From positions 57,247,463 to 57,311,462 of the forward strand of contig CM048554.1 of assembly GCA_026413225.1 (NCBI GenBank): a DNA stretch of 64,000 nt, given 5' to 3'. Source of the DNA: Otis tarda. Its lineage: Eukaryota > Chordata > Aves > Otidiformes > Otididae. The first letter of the stretch is position 1. Every line of letters begins with the position of its first letter. The notes beneath the pieces are model-generated. The model saw only the letters and a list, made by a program, of their open reading frames with translations. It searched no databases and was not told where the DNA came from. This document shows positions 1-12,081 of the stretch, one piece after another. The translations under genes were made by a program, and so were the position numbers.

Positions 1-2146
1 ATATTGCAGTTCCTTGGCTTGCTGCAGAAAACCATTTCCAGCCCCCTGACAGAACATACTTAATATAATATTCACAAAACAAACCAATTGGAGTCAATAT
101 GTACAGCTCCCTTTCTTTGGAATATACGCTTGTGTATCTCACATCTGCAGGTAGCTCATTAACATTAACGAGAATTATGTACCTGAAGAGAGAACTGAAA
201 GCACCAGTTAAGAAAGCTTCTGGTTCAGATACACTGGCTATTCTCCTGGCTGCCCTAAAGAAAGCATGAAAGGAAACTGCGAAACATATTTTGCTTCATT
301 TCTTTAAGTTATAGTTGGATGTAAATTACATTTAATAAACCCATTATTCAAAGCCTTCTGAGAACATTCGAACAGCAATAATGTTTACTATCCCAATGTA
401 CTGTGAGCTTTTATAAGCCATGTATCTTACTGAAAGTCACTGGGCCAGTTCCACAGCCACGATTCTCATGAGCTTCCTTTTGTTCTGGCAATTAGGCCAT
501 CTGCCAGGAGCTGAAATGATTAGCAATAAAAAGAAATGCAATAGCTCTGCTTTGCAATCTCTTCAGTCAGTCCTGGCTCCCTTATCCATGAGGGCCACCA
601 CGAGAATCGGGTGAACAAAGAACAGTAGCAGAGGGCACTGTAAAAAAGGGGGAAATTTTAAAAGGAGCATTGTAAGGTCAATGTGAAAACAGAAAAAACA
701 AACCCAACTTGTTTCATTTCTTTCAGAGCAGCACCAGGGATTTTGTTACATCTCTTTTATTAATTTCACACACAATGATTCTCAGTAGTGCCTACCAAGC
801 TTCTACTGTTCTCTCGCTTGCTCAGTCAGGCATTTGGTCAAAACTATTTCCTTTTATGTATACATGTGTGCATAGGCACACATGGATCACATTCTTGATT
901 AAGGCATTTAAGCACTGCCGTGATTCAAATAATAATACTATTAATGGATTAACCAGCAGTGGACATTAGTGGAGCTGATGATCTTTAGCCTCCTGCCTTG
1001 AGCCTGCAGGAAATCCGAAGTCCTTGTCCATAATTGAAGCTGAGATGTAAAGAGAATGGAAATTCTGTTTGACAAAGGAGTTTAGATTTTAGATCTGTGT
1101 TTTTTAAAGCAGTATGAAACTCACAAATTTTAAAATCTTCACAAAGTGAAATCAAAGATGGATGTGGAATACATAAAATGGCAGTAGTAGTAAACATGAC
1201 TTTTATCGTATTAATCACAACTACTTTTTCTCTTTTCATCAGTTAGCAGATAATTCAATAAACACGTTAAAAGTGCAGAACCTAATTCTCAACAAACTTG
1301 GGCTCTGCATGGACTTTTACTTCTCATAACTGAAAGCCACATGCACCAAGATAGCGTGTCAGATACCAGGATTTCACTCAAGGGCGTTTGTTGATAAACA
1401 GGCAATCAAAGCCAGTGGTTAGAGAAAAGACATTGCCAATCATCAGGCCACATTCTTTATGTCTAGCATCTTCCATGTGAAAGGATATGGCAGCTTTTAA
1501 CCAGCAAGAGACATTGCAACCAAGTGCAGAAATGATTATACTTGAAATGCACATTCTTGCTTTCTGGTATCTCTACTCTTTCCCCCCTATAAATTGTCTG
1601 AGTAAAGTCAATTATAACACTCTATTTAACTCTTCTTGTAAAACACACATATGAACTGTTTAGGACTCAAACATTAAACAGTGTTACGAGAAACAATCAC
1701 TCCATTTTCCAAACAAAATGCCACAAAATTTCCAACGACAAGCTGTATTCCCAACTAAAAACCAACCAAACAAAGAAATCACTGTCAGAGATTAAGTGCT
1801 ACTGGTTTAAAAGTGCCAAAGAGAAAAAGAAATACTGCAGTATATCATCAGTATAAAACACTTGACAAGCCTCGATTGATGTTTCTTGAAGAAGCTATAA
1901 AGAATTCAGAGACAAAGAAAGGTAAGTTTGGTGCTGCAGACCGGAAGGCATCAGGGTTACTTTCTTGGTGGTTTGATCCCGTGGTATCTGGATACCACAC
2001 TGTCCTCGCTGTGCACATATTCCTCCAGCATCCTCATCCTCAGAGATACACCACTATTGCAGAGTTGCATCTCCTTAGAAGAGGCTGAGAAAAAGCCTGA
2101 TTTGCAGTTATGGTTCAAGAAGGACAAAGACATTTAGAAAGCATGA
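1..2146. other. Non-coding sequence, no clear gene
   Basis: This is AT-rich unique sequence. Open frames here are short, lack recognisable domains and overlap on both strands. A good-looking splice acceptor (pyrimidine run then CAG) lies at about 709-726, but I see no matching donor within a plausible exon length. The only segment that drew attention is the exon candidate at 1789-1921, listed separately. No repeat family was recognised. Confidence 0.6.
1789..1921 (+). other. Weak candidate exon ending at a strong donor
   Basis: A frame open from 1759 runs to a near-ideal splice donor, AAAG|GTAAGT, at 1921/1922. The encoded peptide is lysine-rich; it contains PKRKRN near 1816 and ends in a helical-looking stretch with FLEEAIKNSETKK. 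The proposed acceptor (CTGTCAG at 1782-1788) has a poor pyrimidine tract, which is the main argument against it. The last codon would be split after its first base. I do not recognise the protein, and AT-rich DNA readily yields lysine-rich open frames by chance. It could also be an exon of a non-coding transcript or a decoy. Confidence 0.15.
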
Positions 2147-3110
2147 AAATCATAGAATCAGAATCATACAATGGTTAGGGTTGGAAGGGACCTTCAAAGG
2201 TCATCTAGTCCAACCCCCCTGCAAGAAGCAGGGACATCCCCCACTAGATCAGGTTGCTCAGAGCCTCATCCAACCTGGCCTTGAATGTTTCCAGGGATGG
2301 GGCATCCACCATCTCTCTGGGCAACCTGTTCCAGTGCTCTACAACCCTCATTGTAAAAAATCTTTTCCTAATATCCAATCTAAATCTACCTCCCTCTGTT
2401 TTAAAACCATTACCCCTTGTCCTATTGCAACAGGCTCTACTGAACAGCCTCTCCCCATCTTTCTTGTAGAACTCTTTGAGGTACTGGAAGATGGCTATAA
2501 GGTCTCCCTGGAGCCTTTTCTTCTCCAACAGCCCCAACTCTCTCAGCCTGTCTTCATAGGAAAGGTGTTCCAGCCCTCTGATCATCTTCATGGCCCTCCC
2601 CTGGACCTTCTCTAGCTGGTCCATGTCCTTCTTATGTTGGGGGCTCCAGAACCGGACACAGTACTCCAGGTGGGATCTCACCAGGGCAGAGTAGAGGGGG
2701 AGAATCACCTCCCTCCACCTGCTGGCCACGCTCCTCTTGATGCAGCCCAGGATGTGGTTGGCCTTCTGGGCCACAAGAGCACATCACTGGCTCATGCTGA
2801 GCTTCTTGTCCACCATCAGTCCCAAGTCCTTCTCCTCAGGGCTGATCTCAATCCATTCCCCACCCAGCCTGTATTTGTGCCTGGGATTGCCATGACCCAG
2901 GTGCAGGACCTTGCACTTGGCCTGGTTGAACTTCATGAGGTTGGCATGGGCCCACCTCTCCAGCCTGTCAAGGTCCCTCTGGAAGGCATCCCTCCCTTCC
3001 AGCATGTCAACGGCACCACACAACTTGGTGTCATCGGCGAACTTGCTGACGGAGCACTCTATCCCACTGTCCATGTCGCCGAAAAAGATGTTGACCAGGG
3101 CCGGACCTGA
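2147..3110 (-). mobile_element. CR1 LINE, 5'-truncated copy
   Basis: A chicken-repeat-1 type non-LTR retrotransposon lies on the minus strand. The 3' end is at the low coordinate and shows the family's terminal ATTCTATG-like units, followed by the conserved 3' UTR with the GGTTGGACTAGATGACC block. The 5' end stops abruptly near 3108, in the middle of the reverse transcriptase, where similarity to the longer copy at 22477-24810 ends. Truncation at the 5' end is the usual result of incomplete target-primed reverse transcription. There is no poly-A tail and no obvious target duplication, as expected for CR1. Confidence 0.95.
2244..3110 (-). pseudogene. CR1 ORF2 fragment (reverse transcriptase C-terminal half)
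   Basis: This is a partial ORF2 in one reading frame, running from just upstream of the catalytic FADD box (motif C of the reverse transcriptase) through the thumb and the C-terminal region to the natural stop after ALSNLI. The frame is broken only by a TGA at 2784-2786, just before the segment that begins CALVAQKAN in the longer copy. The upstream part spans about 111 codons and the downstream part more than 170. The two parts have the same phase, so this is a nonsense change and not a frameshift. The palm motifs upstream of FADD (motif A and the PQG motif) are missing because of the 5' truncation, so the product cannot be active. Confidence 0.9.
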
Positions 3111-5582
3111 ACAAGCCATTCAAACCCAAATATATCTAAATAGAGAAGTTAAGACCAGAAAAACTTGTAGAGGAAAAAAGATCAGCATAAAACCTCCTGC
3201 GAGCCAACCAATGTGACTGTTGTTGCTGAAGTAGATGCGAAGAGGCAGTTCAAATTAAAAACTGGTGCTGTGTGACCCTATAAATCCTCACATGTGCCTG
3301 TTAACTTCATAGTTTTAATCTAACCTAAATCAAAGCTTTATTATCTCCACCTGCAACAATCTGACCGATGTCAATACTATACAAAAAGAAGTTCAGACTC
3401 CATCCAACCTTTTGCGTTTACTGCTGTCTTTACCCTAATCAATTATTTTTCTGAGGTTAAATCTCTCTCAAGCATTCTTCCACTCTCTTTTGCAGGCAAA
3501 GGTGATGTGACACTTCAGATGAACATCTCTCTTTACCTCAGCCTTTAAGCCCACTTCATCCCTGAAATGGTTCAAGGCTCCTGTGGAGACATTAGTACTT
3601 TGAGACTGAGATATTTTTTAACCCTGTTGCAGTGCTGATACTTTTCATCGTCATTACACTGTCCCCATCTAACCCACTAACTGCACAATTATTCTTTACC
3701 CTCCATCTTCACTCATAAGGAGTTCTGCCTGCAAATTGCTTGAATTGGAGGTTACCTTACTCTCATCCCATGTCATGACTGCCACTGTGAAAATATCAGT
3801 TTGGACATGGATAACATGATCTTCATTGTCTAGAAATCCTACTACTCTCCCACTTCACCTTTTTTTTTTTTTTAATTCCACTGAAACTCCTTTCCTAGAT
3901 GCTACAGGTCCTTTGGTAGCATTTTCTAAAGCAGGAATATAAGATGAAGGAAGCATTTTCAAGTAAAAGCCACTGTCAATACACAAATTTGACCACTCTC
4001 ACCAAAATCGCTCATGATCAAACTATTGGTTTCAACAAACTTTTAGGTTCTGCCTTTGAGCTCCTGAACATGCAAAGAGAAACAGGTGGACGGGCATGCT
4101 TTGCTTATTATAGCTTATGTAATTTGTATTAGCATCATGACAAATCTGATCAAAAATGGAGGTGAGCTATAGTAAGAACAGTGGGAGCACAATTAAAATG
4201 ATGGTCAGAGGTAATTCCAACAGGCCTGACACCCTTGGGTATGAAACCAGGGTCACGGGTGTCCTTGTACATGTAGAGCTTATGCTATCACAGGCTTTAT
4301 CTTTATGGTGGAGGCAGATTGACCCAAGTTAGAAGATTTTTATTTTTTTTTTAGGAAAAAAAATAAGACAAAAAGATACATTCTTCTGAATACTTTCCTC
4401 TCCAGTAATCCTTTCTATTTCACTGAGTCTTAAGGCCATTTTCCCTGTGGGTAAAGTGGAAAAGCTGCAATGACTGGAGAACAAAAACCAGAATGCAATT
4501 TCTTGTGGTCAGGAGAGTAGGAGCCTTTCAATTGCTACTGACAGCATGAATATACATTAGTCATTTATACATTCATAGACTTCAGCTACACAGTAGTTGA
4601 ATGCCCCACACTCATTCAAAATGTATCCCTTCAGGCACAGAAATATCCCATTTAATTTTTTTTTTCATTTTTACGTTGTGTATGTTCTTATATCATAAAC
4701 AAATGCAAATGGTAAGATGACGTTAATTATCACACGGAAAGCCCATAGCAAACTCAGTTTCTAATGTGAGCTATTTTACTGCTAGATCAGCCCTCTTTTT
4801 CTATGATGCTTGTGTTAAAAATAAATAATGAATCATAGAAGAAAAGGCAAGCTAAACAAATCTTGCAGAAATTATTTCCCGTGCTCAGGTATGCATCCAC
4901 CAACTACAGCACAAAGAGAAACCTCAGGTAGCTTTCAATGAGCACCCCACTCATGACTTCTCACCTCAGTAAATCAACTTAAAGCAAGCTCCACAGTGCC
5001 ACAATAGATTTCTCCTGACCTCCAAGCAGTACATTTACAGCCAGTTTGAATAGTCTTTGTATTCCACACTGCAGTCATGAAAGTTGATACAATCCTTGAA
5101 AGCTTACCAAAACCATTAACAGACAGACGGTTATATTAGATAAGAAAAATAGATACAATAAATCCATTAAAAACACTCTCTCATTTGGAACCCGATGACT
5201 GTAGTAATTGGCTGTGGAATGCACACTGAATACAAAACATTTTCTGCTCTTGGCTTCTGATTTACCCAAAGTGGAAAAATTGGAAAGGAAAAAAAACAAT
5301 AGTATCTGATGTTTATTCAAGTATTCACGGAGGAAGATTTCAGTGTTGGTAATCTCAGACCAGTCGTATTTGAACTCTATCACAACATCTACTACTAATT
5401 TTGACATTATTTGAGACATTGCTCATGTATCTGGGCATCTGGGCTGAACACATCACTGAAACGTACAGATGAAAGTTACTTCCACTGAAGGCAGTGTTCA
5501 CTCAGCTGGCATTTGATGATGCACTGAAGCACCTAAGCTCATGAAAACATTTCAGAAAAGCTAGCCAACCTTCCCTGCCCAC
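3111..5582. other. Non-coding sequence, no clear gene
   Basis: I see unique AT-rich sequence with a T14 run at 3860-3873 and further short T/A runs near 4330-4370 and 4650. A 114-codon minus-strand frame at 5075-5419 is hydrophobic and phenylalanine-rich but has no recognisable domain and no convincing splice signals; I take it as chance. Confidence 0.6.
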
Positions 5583-6041
5583 TGTGGCAGGTACACCTAC
5601 CCTAAGCTAAGAAGACTCTAAAACCATGTGGCTGTTAGAAAGTGGAGTCTTCAGCCAATGAGAACTGATGTGACCATATATAACCACAGATCAGATTCAA
5701 CCACAGTATAAATGGAACCTGCCGAAGGGTAAGCTTCAGCCAGTCCTCCTTTGAGCAATGAGTCTGCAGCTGGGGCCTCTCTTCTTCAGTTGAGAGATTG
5801 CCTAAGGAAACCCCTTCAGGTTAAGAGCCCTCCCTTTGTTAGGTGAGCAATTGCACACTTTGGATCATCAGAATTCCTGAGTGTAGTATTAACTCCCAAG
5901 TGACATTTTGAACCTGTGGATTGTTAATGATATTGGAGTCTTAAAGTAATTTTGGCTAAAGTAGAGCTAAGTTTGAATTTGTTACAAATAAATCCCATTT
6001 GAGTTTATCACTTTGTCTAATTTTTGAGAATTTCTGCTACA
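5583..6041 (+). mobile_element. Probable endogenous retrovirus LTR
   Basis: A 459-bp block has the layout of a retroviral LTR on the plus strand. It begins TGTGGCAG and ends CTGCTACA, an inverted pair matching at 7 of 8 positions with the canonical TG...CA ends. Inside, in the correct order, are a CCAAT box (5655-5659), TATA-like boxes (5675-5682 and 5707-5713) and a polyadenylation signal AATAAA (5987-5992), followed by a T-rich stretch that fits U5. The TATA to AATAAA distance of about 280 bp suits an R region. No matching 4-6 bp target duplication is seen next to the ends, and no second LTR copy was found in the window. The family is not identified. A non-retroviral promoter plus polyadenylation site is the alternative. 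Confidence 0.55.
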
Positions 6042-6110
6042 ATTAAACTAGTGTAGTTGGCAGGATCCTAAATCAGGACTTTGTGACCTAAGGCACCTCA
6101 GTTTAAAATA
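6042..6110 (+). other. Possible primer-binding site and leader after the LTR
   Basis: About 16 bases after the proposed LTR end is TTGGCAGGATCC (6057-6068). A TGG-starting sequence shortly after the LTR is where a tRNA primer-binding site would lie. If real, the LTR at 5583-6041 is a 5' LTR with a remnant of internal sequence, which would also explain the missing target duplication. No gag-, pol- or env-like frame follows, so the internal region would be truncated or too decayed to read. Confidence 0.25.
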
Positions 6111-9100
6111 GACATTTCCCTAAACAGTGAAAGTTCTGTTCCCTTTCTTCTCTTTCTTTGCTAAGGTGACTATCAAGGGTAGTCAGATTAGGATATTTTG
6201 GATTTGGATATGAAGCATCCTGGCACTCTAAGTCCTCTCTGAATTTGAGTCTTCTAAATATGCTCAACACTGCACCAAATCACTTCAAGAAAAAATATAA
6301 AAGAGGGTTTTTAGAAAAAACAGCAACAGTAGTTGAGTAAACCTGGTGAGGACCAAGGCTAGAACTACTTATCCTTCATCCATATCACTGCAGAAGAGCA
6401 AGTGATACAAATACACTACAAATACACTGTTTTCAAGCAATCACACATTAATGAGCTCTTGCAAATAAAGGCTCCCAAGCTCCTGGAAGGTTTTTACTAT
6501 TTCAAGTAGTTAATACTAGCCTCCAGTTTATTGCCACTGCCCAGCTGCAGCTATCTAAGCATATTCTACACCATCAGTTTTTCTGCTCATCCTCAGTAGC
6601 TCTTGAACATCTCAATTCAACATGACTACACTAAAACTTTGTTTCACACCCTGATTTATAAATGTGTTGCTCCATGTGCTGGCAGCAGGACAAACTGAGC
6701 TACATGCTGCAAAGACCTGTGCTACTGTGTAAGAGCTCTCATCACCCGCTTCTGATATCCTGTTCCTTCCGGGATGACTCTGAAAGTTCACAGCACCTTA
6801 GAACAAGGCTTGATGATGCTGCCTGACCAGCAACACACAAAATATTACACCAACCATTATTTCTGATCCTAGTACCCTGCTGTTAAAATAGCTCAACTGT
6901 AAGAGGCTAGGATAGTGCCTGTCCCCTGAAGAAACTCCTGTCGAAAGACAGTGAAACCAGAAAACTATCTTTTAGATAACATCAAGAGACCTGAGGCAGG
7001 GAAGTCTAATCACAGAGCAATATCTGGTTACTTGGTGTTTGTAGTATTTTGCGCCTCTGTGTAGGAATGTGGCTCATATATGATTTTTTTCTAATTGGTT
7101 TTCAGTCAAACCATTCCACTGAGAATCAGCTCAGAGTACTTTAAGGAGACTGGGAAGCTAGATTGGATGACAGAAATGCTACTCTGACTCTTGAGTTTTT
7201 TGCACCTGCATTTTGAATACTTCCTTAGCTCCTACTAGTTTAATAACAACATAATGGTTGAATGATGGTCTACTTACAGCAATTCCCATTTATTTATCTT
7301 GGCTCCAAATTGCCCAAAAGTTGGATGAACAGAGTAAAGTGGAGGGCTATTTTGGTTATGAATTGAATGAAAAAAGCAAGTGGAAATTAAGTAGCCCTTG
7401 ATTTTATTTTCCCACTTCTCCTTAGAGTCCATTTTGTGAAAGGCATAGAAGGATCTTTGGGTCTTTGCTCATTCAGGCTGAACTTGAGTACAGCTTTACA
7501 TATACTTTATTACACATTAAATTTAAGAATCATGTTTTTAAGACATCTTCACTGCCATATTCTTTATTCCTGAAATGAATCATTAGGGACAAAGCAGAAC
7601 AGAGCTTGAGATCCAAAAAGGTAAAGCGATTCATCAAGTGAGCCAGCTTGGCTACTTCCAGTTCCTCAGCAAATCTGTCAAAGCCAGAGCATAAGAAAAA
7701 GCAAAATGGTAAAATCGTATAAAAACAACTTGTCTAAGTTCTCAGCCTTCTAACGTTATCAAGAGAGGTTTAGAAAAAGAAAAGAAAACTAAAGAAAGAG
7801 ACAAACTTTGAAACTAGGAAAAGTTTTTATTCTTGCAGTTGAAAAGGAGGAGATTCCCAGAGGTCAACTCCATCAAGGAAACTCAATTCACTGTTCAAGC
7901 CTGTCACTTTCAAAGCTACGACACAGCTCTTAAGAACCTGAAAGAGTCAGCTGCTTCTGCATAAATTGCAGTGCAGACAGTTTCTTTTAACACATTTATT
8001 TCTTTACCCATTTATTGGTTTAGTGGCAGGCTGCATAATGGCATAATGCTTTAAGTAAACAAGTAAATAAATAAATATATACCAAACAACAAAATCGAGG
8101 TAGAGAGATTTAAACATGATGCAAGGAAGGAAATGTAGATGATAGATGCTGGTAGCAAAAGGTGACTTTATTGAAATATTCAGTGAAATGAAAATAAGGC
8201 ATTCAGTTCTGAGGAACAAAATGAAAAATGACTGGCAGATAAACAGCTCACTTTTGCAATGGTAACTCATTTGTGAGCATTTCAGCAGCTCTCTTCCCTT
8301 TGCTTCTCCTGATTTTGCTTCTTCCTTACACAGCTAATAACAGACTTCTTAAGAAATGGACAAACTTGCCAAATGGAGTACACCATGCTAGAGGAGTGCA
8401 ATACACAACACAGAAATGAAAAGGTGGAATAGATTTCATCCCCCCCCCCCTACCTTATGAGACTAATTTGCAGTGGGAATACCTTGAGATCTGTCTCCAG
8501 AGAGTGTAGAGGGCCAAAGCGAGCTGCCTGCCTGAAGTCACATGGAGGAGCTCCCATTTCGTAACTAATTTTCAGAAAATGAAGTGAGACTGGCAAATAA
8601 GCCACAAGAGAGCCCTGAGACCATGAGGCACTGCACTGCAATACTGAGACAGTCCCCTTGCTGGGGCTACTGTGGGGCAGCTGGAAACACGGAGATGAGG
8701 GGGTGCAAGCCCAGCAAGATTTCTGTGCTGCTGCTCCTCAAAGGGCATTCAGTAGGGCCAGACTTAGCCCATGGACAGACCAAACATTGCCATTACATTA
8801 CCAGCTTGCTTTTTAAGGGAGTTGAACAAGGCAAGGAAGACACAGATCCCTTGTGTTGGCTGTTTTAGCACACTGCAAGACAAGGACTGGTGACAACTCA
8901 GCTCCATACTATTACAGTTTCCCCAGGAAAAGGGAGAAGCCAGTACACTTTCAAGTACATAGGGCTATTCAGACAATGAAGGCTTTCATGCTAGCTGAGA
9001 TCCATGGACTCTCTGTCTCTCTTTTATCCCCTCCTTACAGACTATGAGCGAGAAAACTCAACAGAACAGAACTTAGCCGCTCTTATTCCTTAAAACTGGC

Positions 9101-10242
9101 TTCCACAGAAGGGAAGCAAGGCAAGATGGAGATGTTGCTGCATGCAGTAGGAAAACACTGATCAATTTATTTTGTTAGGGGAGTGGAACAGTCTCCTTCA
9201 GGGGATGAAATACTACCTTGAAGCCCGATTCTGTACCTCTTAGGTCCCAAGTTTTTCAAATGATGGCTGAAGCCACTGGAAGTCATTTCAGCAGCTACTT
9301 TTTGTGTGCAGTCCCTTCGAGAGATCTTATTCACATGAAGTCCCTCAATGTCAGAGGAGCTATAACCACCAATAAGGTACACCAAAGCTACAAGTATAGT
9401 GGTACTTGTTTCCCTGACATTGTGTAAATTATAATGCCAAATCTATTTTAAATAATTTTTAAAATTCTCTTAAAAGGACTATATGTTCTACATGAAGCCC
9501 TCAGCACTGCATCTACCAAAGGAACGTTTTTAACTCAGTTTTCTCATATGCCGGTGCCAAAAGCCTATTCACCTCTGCTCCTCACAGCTGAAGTTACAGC
9601 TATTGCTCTCAGAAGAGCAATTTTATACTGCATACTTAAGCTAATTTTTGAAACCTGTAACAATTAACTCAGGTTGGGCTGGCTGATAGTGAAATATCTT
9701 AGTACAGTTCTAATTAAGAGGAAGACTTTCTCTTTCCATGCATTTTATTTCCATCTCATTGTAAACAAACTGTTTTAATTAGTCAAGCCAGCCAAACATG
9801 CTTGCAAGCAAACATCATCATTGTCTTCCACGGAGAAAGACTTCCCTAGTGGGAATTTACGGCCTGAGATCGGTCATGCCAGACCAAGGGGCTGCACGTG
9901 AAGGTAGAGCAAACTAGTGTTTCAGGTATAATGCAGCAGTCTGCTAGAGAAATCTGAAAACAGGGAGTGGCTATTAAATTCATGGTATTTTGTGGACATG
10001 TTACCCTTGATTTTTGCGCAGCAGTTGACAGCAGCTAATGTACATACCAGCACAATTCATACACTATGGACAGGGTAGGTATAAGTAACACACAGCAACT
10101 ATTAAACTGGCTGACGAGTAGAGCTAAGTGAAGCTCTAATGTGTCCCTTCTGCTGGGTCTGTCAGTGGAGTTAAAAGCACCCCTGCCCTTTTACACGTTA
10201 GATTTTTTGCATGGTGTATTTGTGGTTAGGGTCTGTGATGTT
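6111..10242. other. Non-coding sequence, no clear gene
   Basis: This is unique sequence with a C11 run at 8440-8450 and a slightly GC-richer patch around 8600-8850. Open frames of up to 94 codons in that patch have no recognisable domain. Sharp AT-rich stretches alternate with ordinary sequence. I see no RNA gene or repeat family. Confidence 0.6.
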
Positions 10243-10745
10243 GCCCCCAACATAAGAAGGACACGGACCAGCTAGAGAAGGTCCAGAGGAGGGCCACGAA
10301 GATGATAAAAGGGCTGGAGCACCTTTCCTATGAGGACAGGCTGAGAGAGTTGGGGCTGTTCAGCCTGGAGAAGAGGAGGCTCCAGGGAGACCTGATAGCG
10401 GTCTTCCAGTACCTCAAGGGGGCCTACAGGAAAGATGGGGAGAGACTGTTCAGTAGGGCCTGTTGTGATAGGACGAGGGGTAGTGGTTTTAAAATAGAGG
10501 GGGGAAGATTTAGATTGGATGTTAGGAAAAAAATTTTTACAATGAGGGTTGTAGAACACTGGAACAGGTTGCCCAGAGAGGTGGTGGATGGCCCCATCCC
10601 TGGAAACATTCAAGGCCAGGTTGGATGAGGCTCTGAGCAACCTGATCTAGTGGGGGATGTTCCTGCTCCTTGCAGGGGGGTTGGACTAGATGACCTTTGA
10701 AGGTCCCTTCCAACCCTAACCATTCTATGAGTCTATGATTCTATA
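10243..10745 (+). mobile_element. CR1 LINE, 5'-truncated copy
   Basis: A CR1 copy of about 500 bp lies on the plus strand, starting abruptly at the segment that encodes [10 protein letters not shown] in the longer copy and ending in CTATGA-type octamer units near 10744. It shares the 3' UTR block with all other copies in the window. It carries one extra C in GATGGCCCCATCC at about 10588-10600 compared with the copies at 2147 and 22477, and shares this insertion with the copy at 12082-12255. Confidence 0.95.
10302..10628 (+). pseudogene. CR1 ORF2 C-terminal fragment with frameshift
   Basis: This is the C-terminal part of CR1 ORF2, from [19 protein letters not shown] to a premature stop. About 95 codons match the long copy's C-terminal domain, including the conserved [12 protein letters not shown] segment. 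There a 1-bp insertion shifts the frame, so the usual ending (APSLE...ALSNLI) is replaced by [12 protein letters not shown] and a stop. None of the reverse transcriptase catalytic motifs is present because the insertion is 5'-truncated. Confidence 0.88.
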
Positions 10746-12081
10746 AGGCAACACTGTCCTCCATCAATATTTGACAGAAGCAGCAGGGTGATCCTTCGTA
10801 TCTGAATTAAACATCTATATAACATCCTCTGGATTTTTTTCCTTAATTTGCTATTGTCCTAACAGGGAATTCGAGTTCTCACAGATGCTTTACATCGGGT
10901 CTTTCAGGTGAATAAGTCATTTGGTGTGATTCCACTGACTCAAGCTGCAGCTGCCAAATGCTTGGCAGATCTGCAAAGACCAAACCATTCCAGTTCTGCA
11001 GACATACAAATGCCTTATATGTCTTTACAGGTCCCAGTTTTCCTGTCCTTGCAACTCCTGAGTTTTAAAAATTCTGTCTTTCTTCTTCCCTCTTTCTCCC
11101 TCTCTTGTTACAAGCACATGACTACTTTTTTCCCATCTGCATGTCTGGTGATATTCAGTGGCTAACTGGCTAGTAGTTTTAGGCTTTGGGTGGGATAATG
11201 TCACTGAACTCAGCTGGAATTTTGCTTTTGGCAACTGCATAGCCAGGAGCATGAAGCTTTAACATGATCATTTGCCCCACGGCAAAGGAAAGTGTACTTA
11301 GCTTTATAGGAACTCAATTGAATTTAACAGAGTTCATCCAAAGGACAGGAATCACTTGCATAAATGCTGAAATTTCAAAATAAGATGCCTTGAAAAACTT
11401 TCTAGATCTTCTCTCTGAATGCCTGCGTTGTGTAAGTGCTGACATAGGTATGCAAATTGTAAGATGGGATTTTGCAAGCTTGGTCATAAAACAGATCTAC
11501 CCTAATGATTATTGAAAACAGAAGGATACGGAGTTTAGAGTTGTAAAAAGGTTCAAAGATAAAAGATACTGAAATAGAACAGCATACAGAATTTAAAATA
11601 AAAAAAAAAGATACAGGATGAACCATGGCTGCCTAGTCCTGATCTGGGTTTCTTTGAAGAGAACACATGCTTTCTGGGACTGCCAGAAAAAGAACATAAA
11701 GTAGAAACATCTAGATAGGACTTCTACTTTAGAAAAAGATTGAAAGCCAAGTGACTAAAAGAAAAGAAACTGTACAGTCACCAAATGAACTGATGTTACC
11801 ACCTGGAAAGAACAGTCATTAGTTTTATGAGCTGACATTAATTAGCTGTATTATTTCTACCAGTATCAGTTAAGCTTTTCATGTTAGGTATGACATGGGT
11901 TTCAAGAAGAAAAGTTAAATTAATGCTCTGTCTAGATAAATATTATGCATATCATCATTAATGCTGAGTAGTTTTGTAGTTTAAAATGACACAAAGCAAA
12001 CTGAGTTTCTGGTTTGAGAAACAAGTCAGTTTGGTAACTGACAAGGATGGTTCAGTGTGTAAGGAGCAGGTGTTCCCCAAG
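10746..12081. other. Non-coding sequence apart from one exon candidate
   Basis: Apart from the 42-bp exon candidate at 10866-10907, I see only unique sequence with short open frames lacking domains, a small A-rich run near 11600, and no repeat family. Confidence 0.6.
10866..10907 (+). other. Candidate 42-bp internal exon
   Basis: A strong acceptor (T-rich tract from about 10833, then CCTAACAG ending at 10865) precedes 42 bases ending CAG|GTGAAT at 10907/10908. The length is a multiple of three. In phase 0 it encodes GIRVLTDALHRVFQ, and it is also open in phase 1 (EFEFSQMLYIGSF) and phase 2. The same phase-0 frame stays open to 11165. It lies 120 bp after a CR1 copy. I do not recognise the peptide. 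Short exons of this kind occur in large avian genes, but a 64-kb AT-rich window will contain decoys of similar quality. Confidence 0.22.

Noticed and set aside
2634..3110. 158-codon plus-strand frame
   Set aside because: Antisense shadow of the CR1 ORF2 fragment on the minus strand.
5075..5419. 114-codon minus-strand frame
   Set aside because: Phenylalanine- and leucine-rich from A/T-rich DNA, with no domain and no good splice sites; length within chance for this composition.
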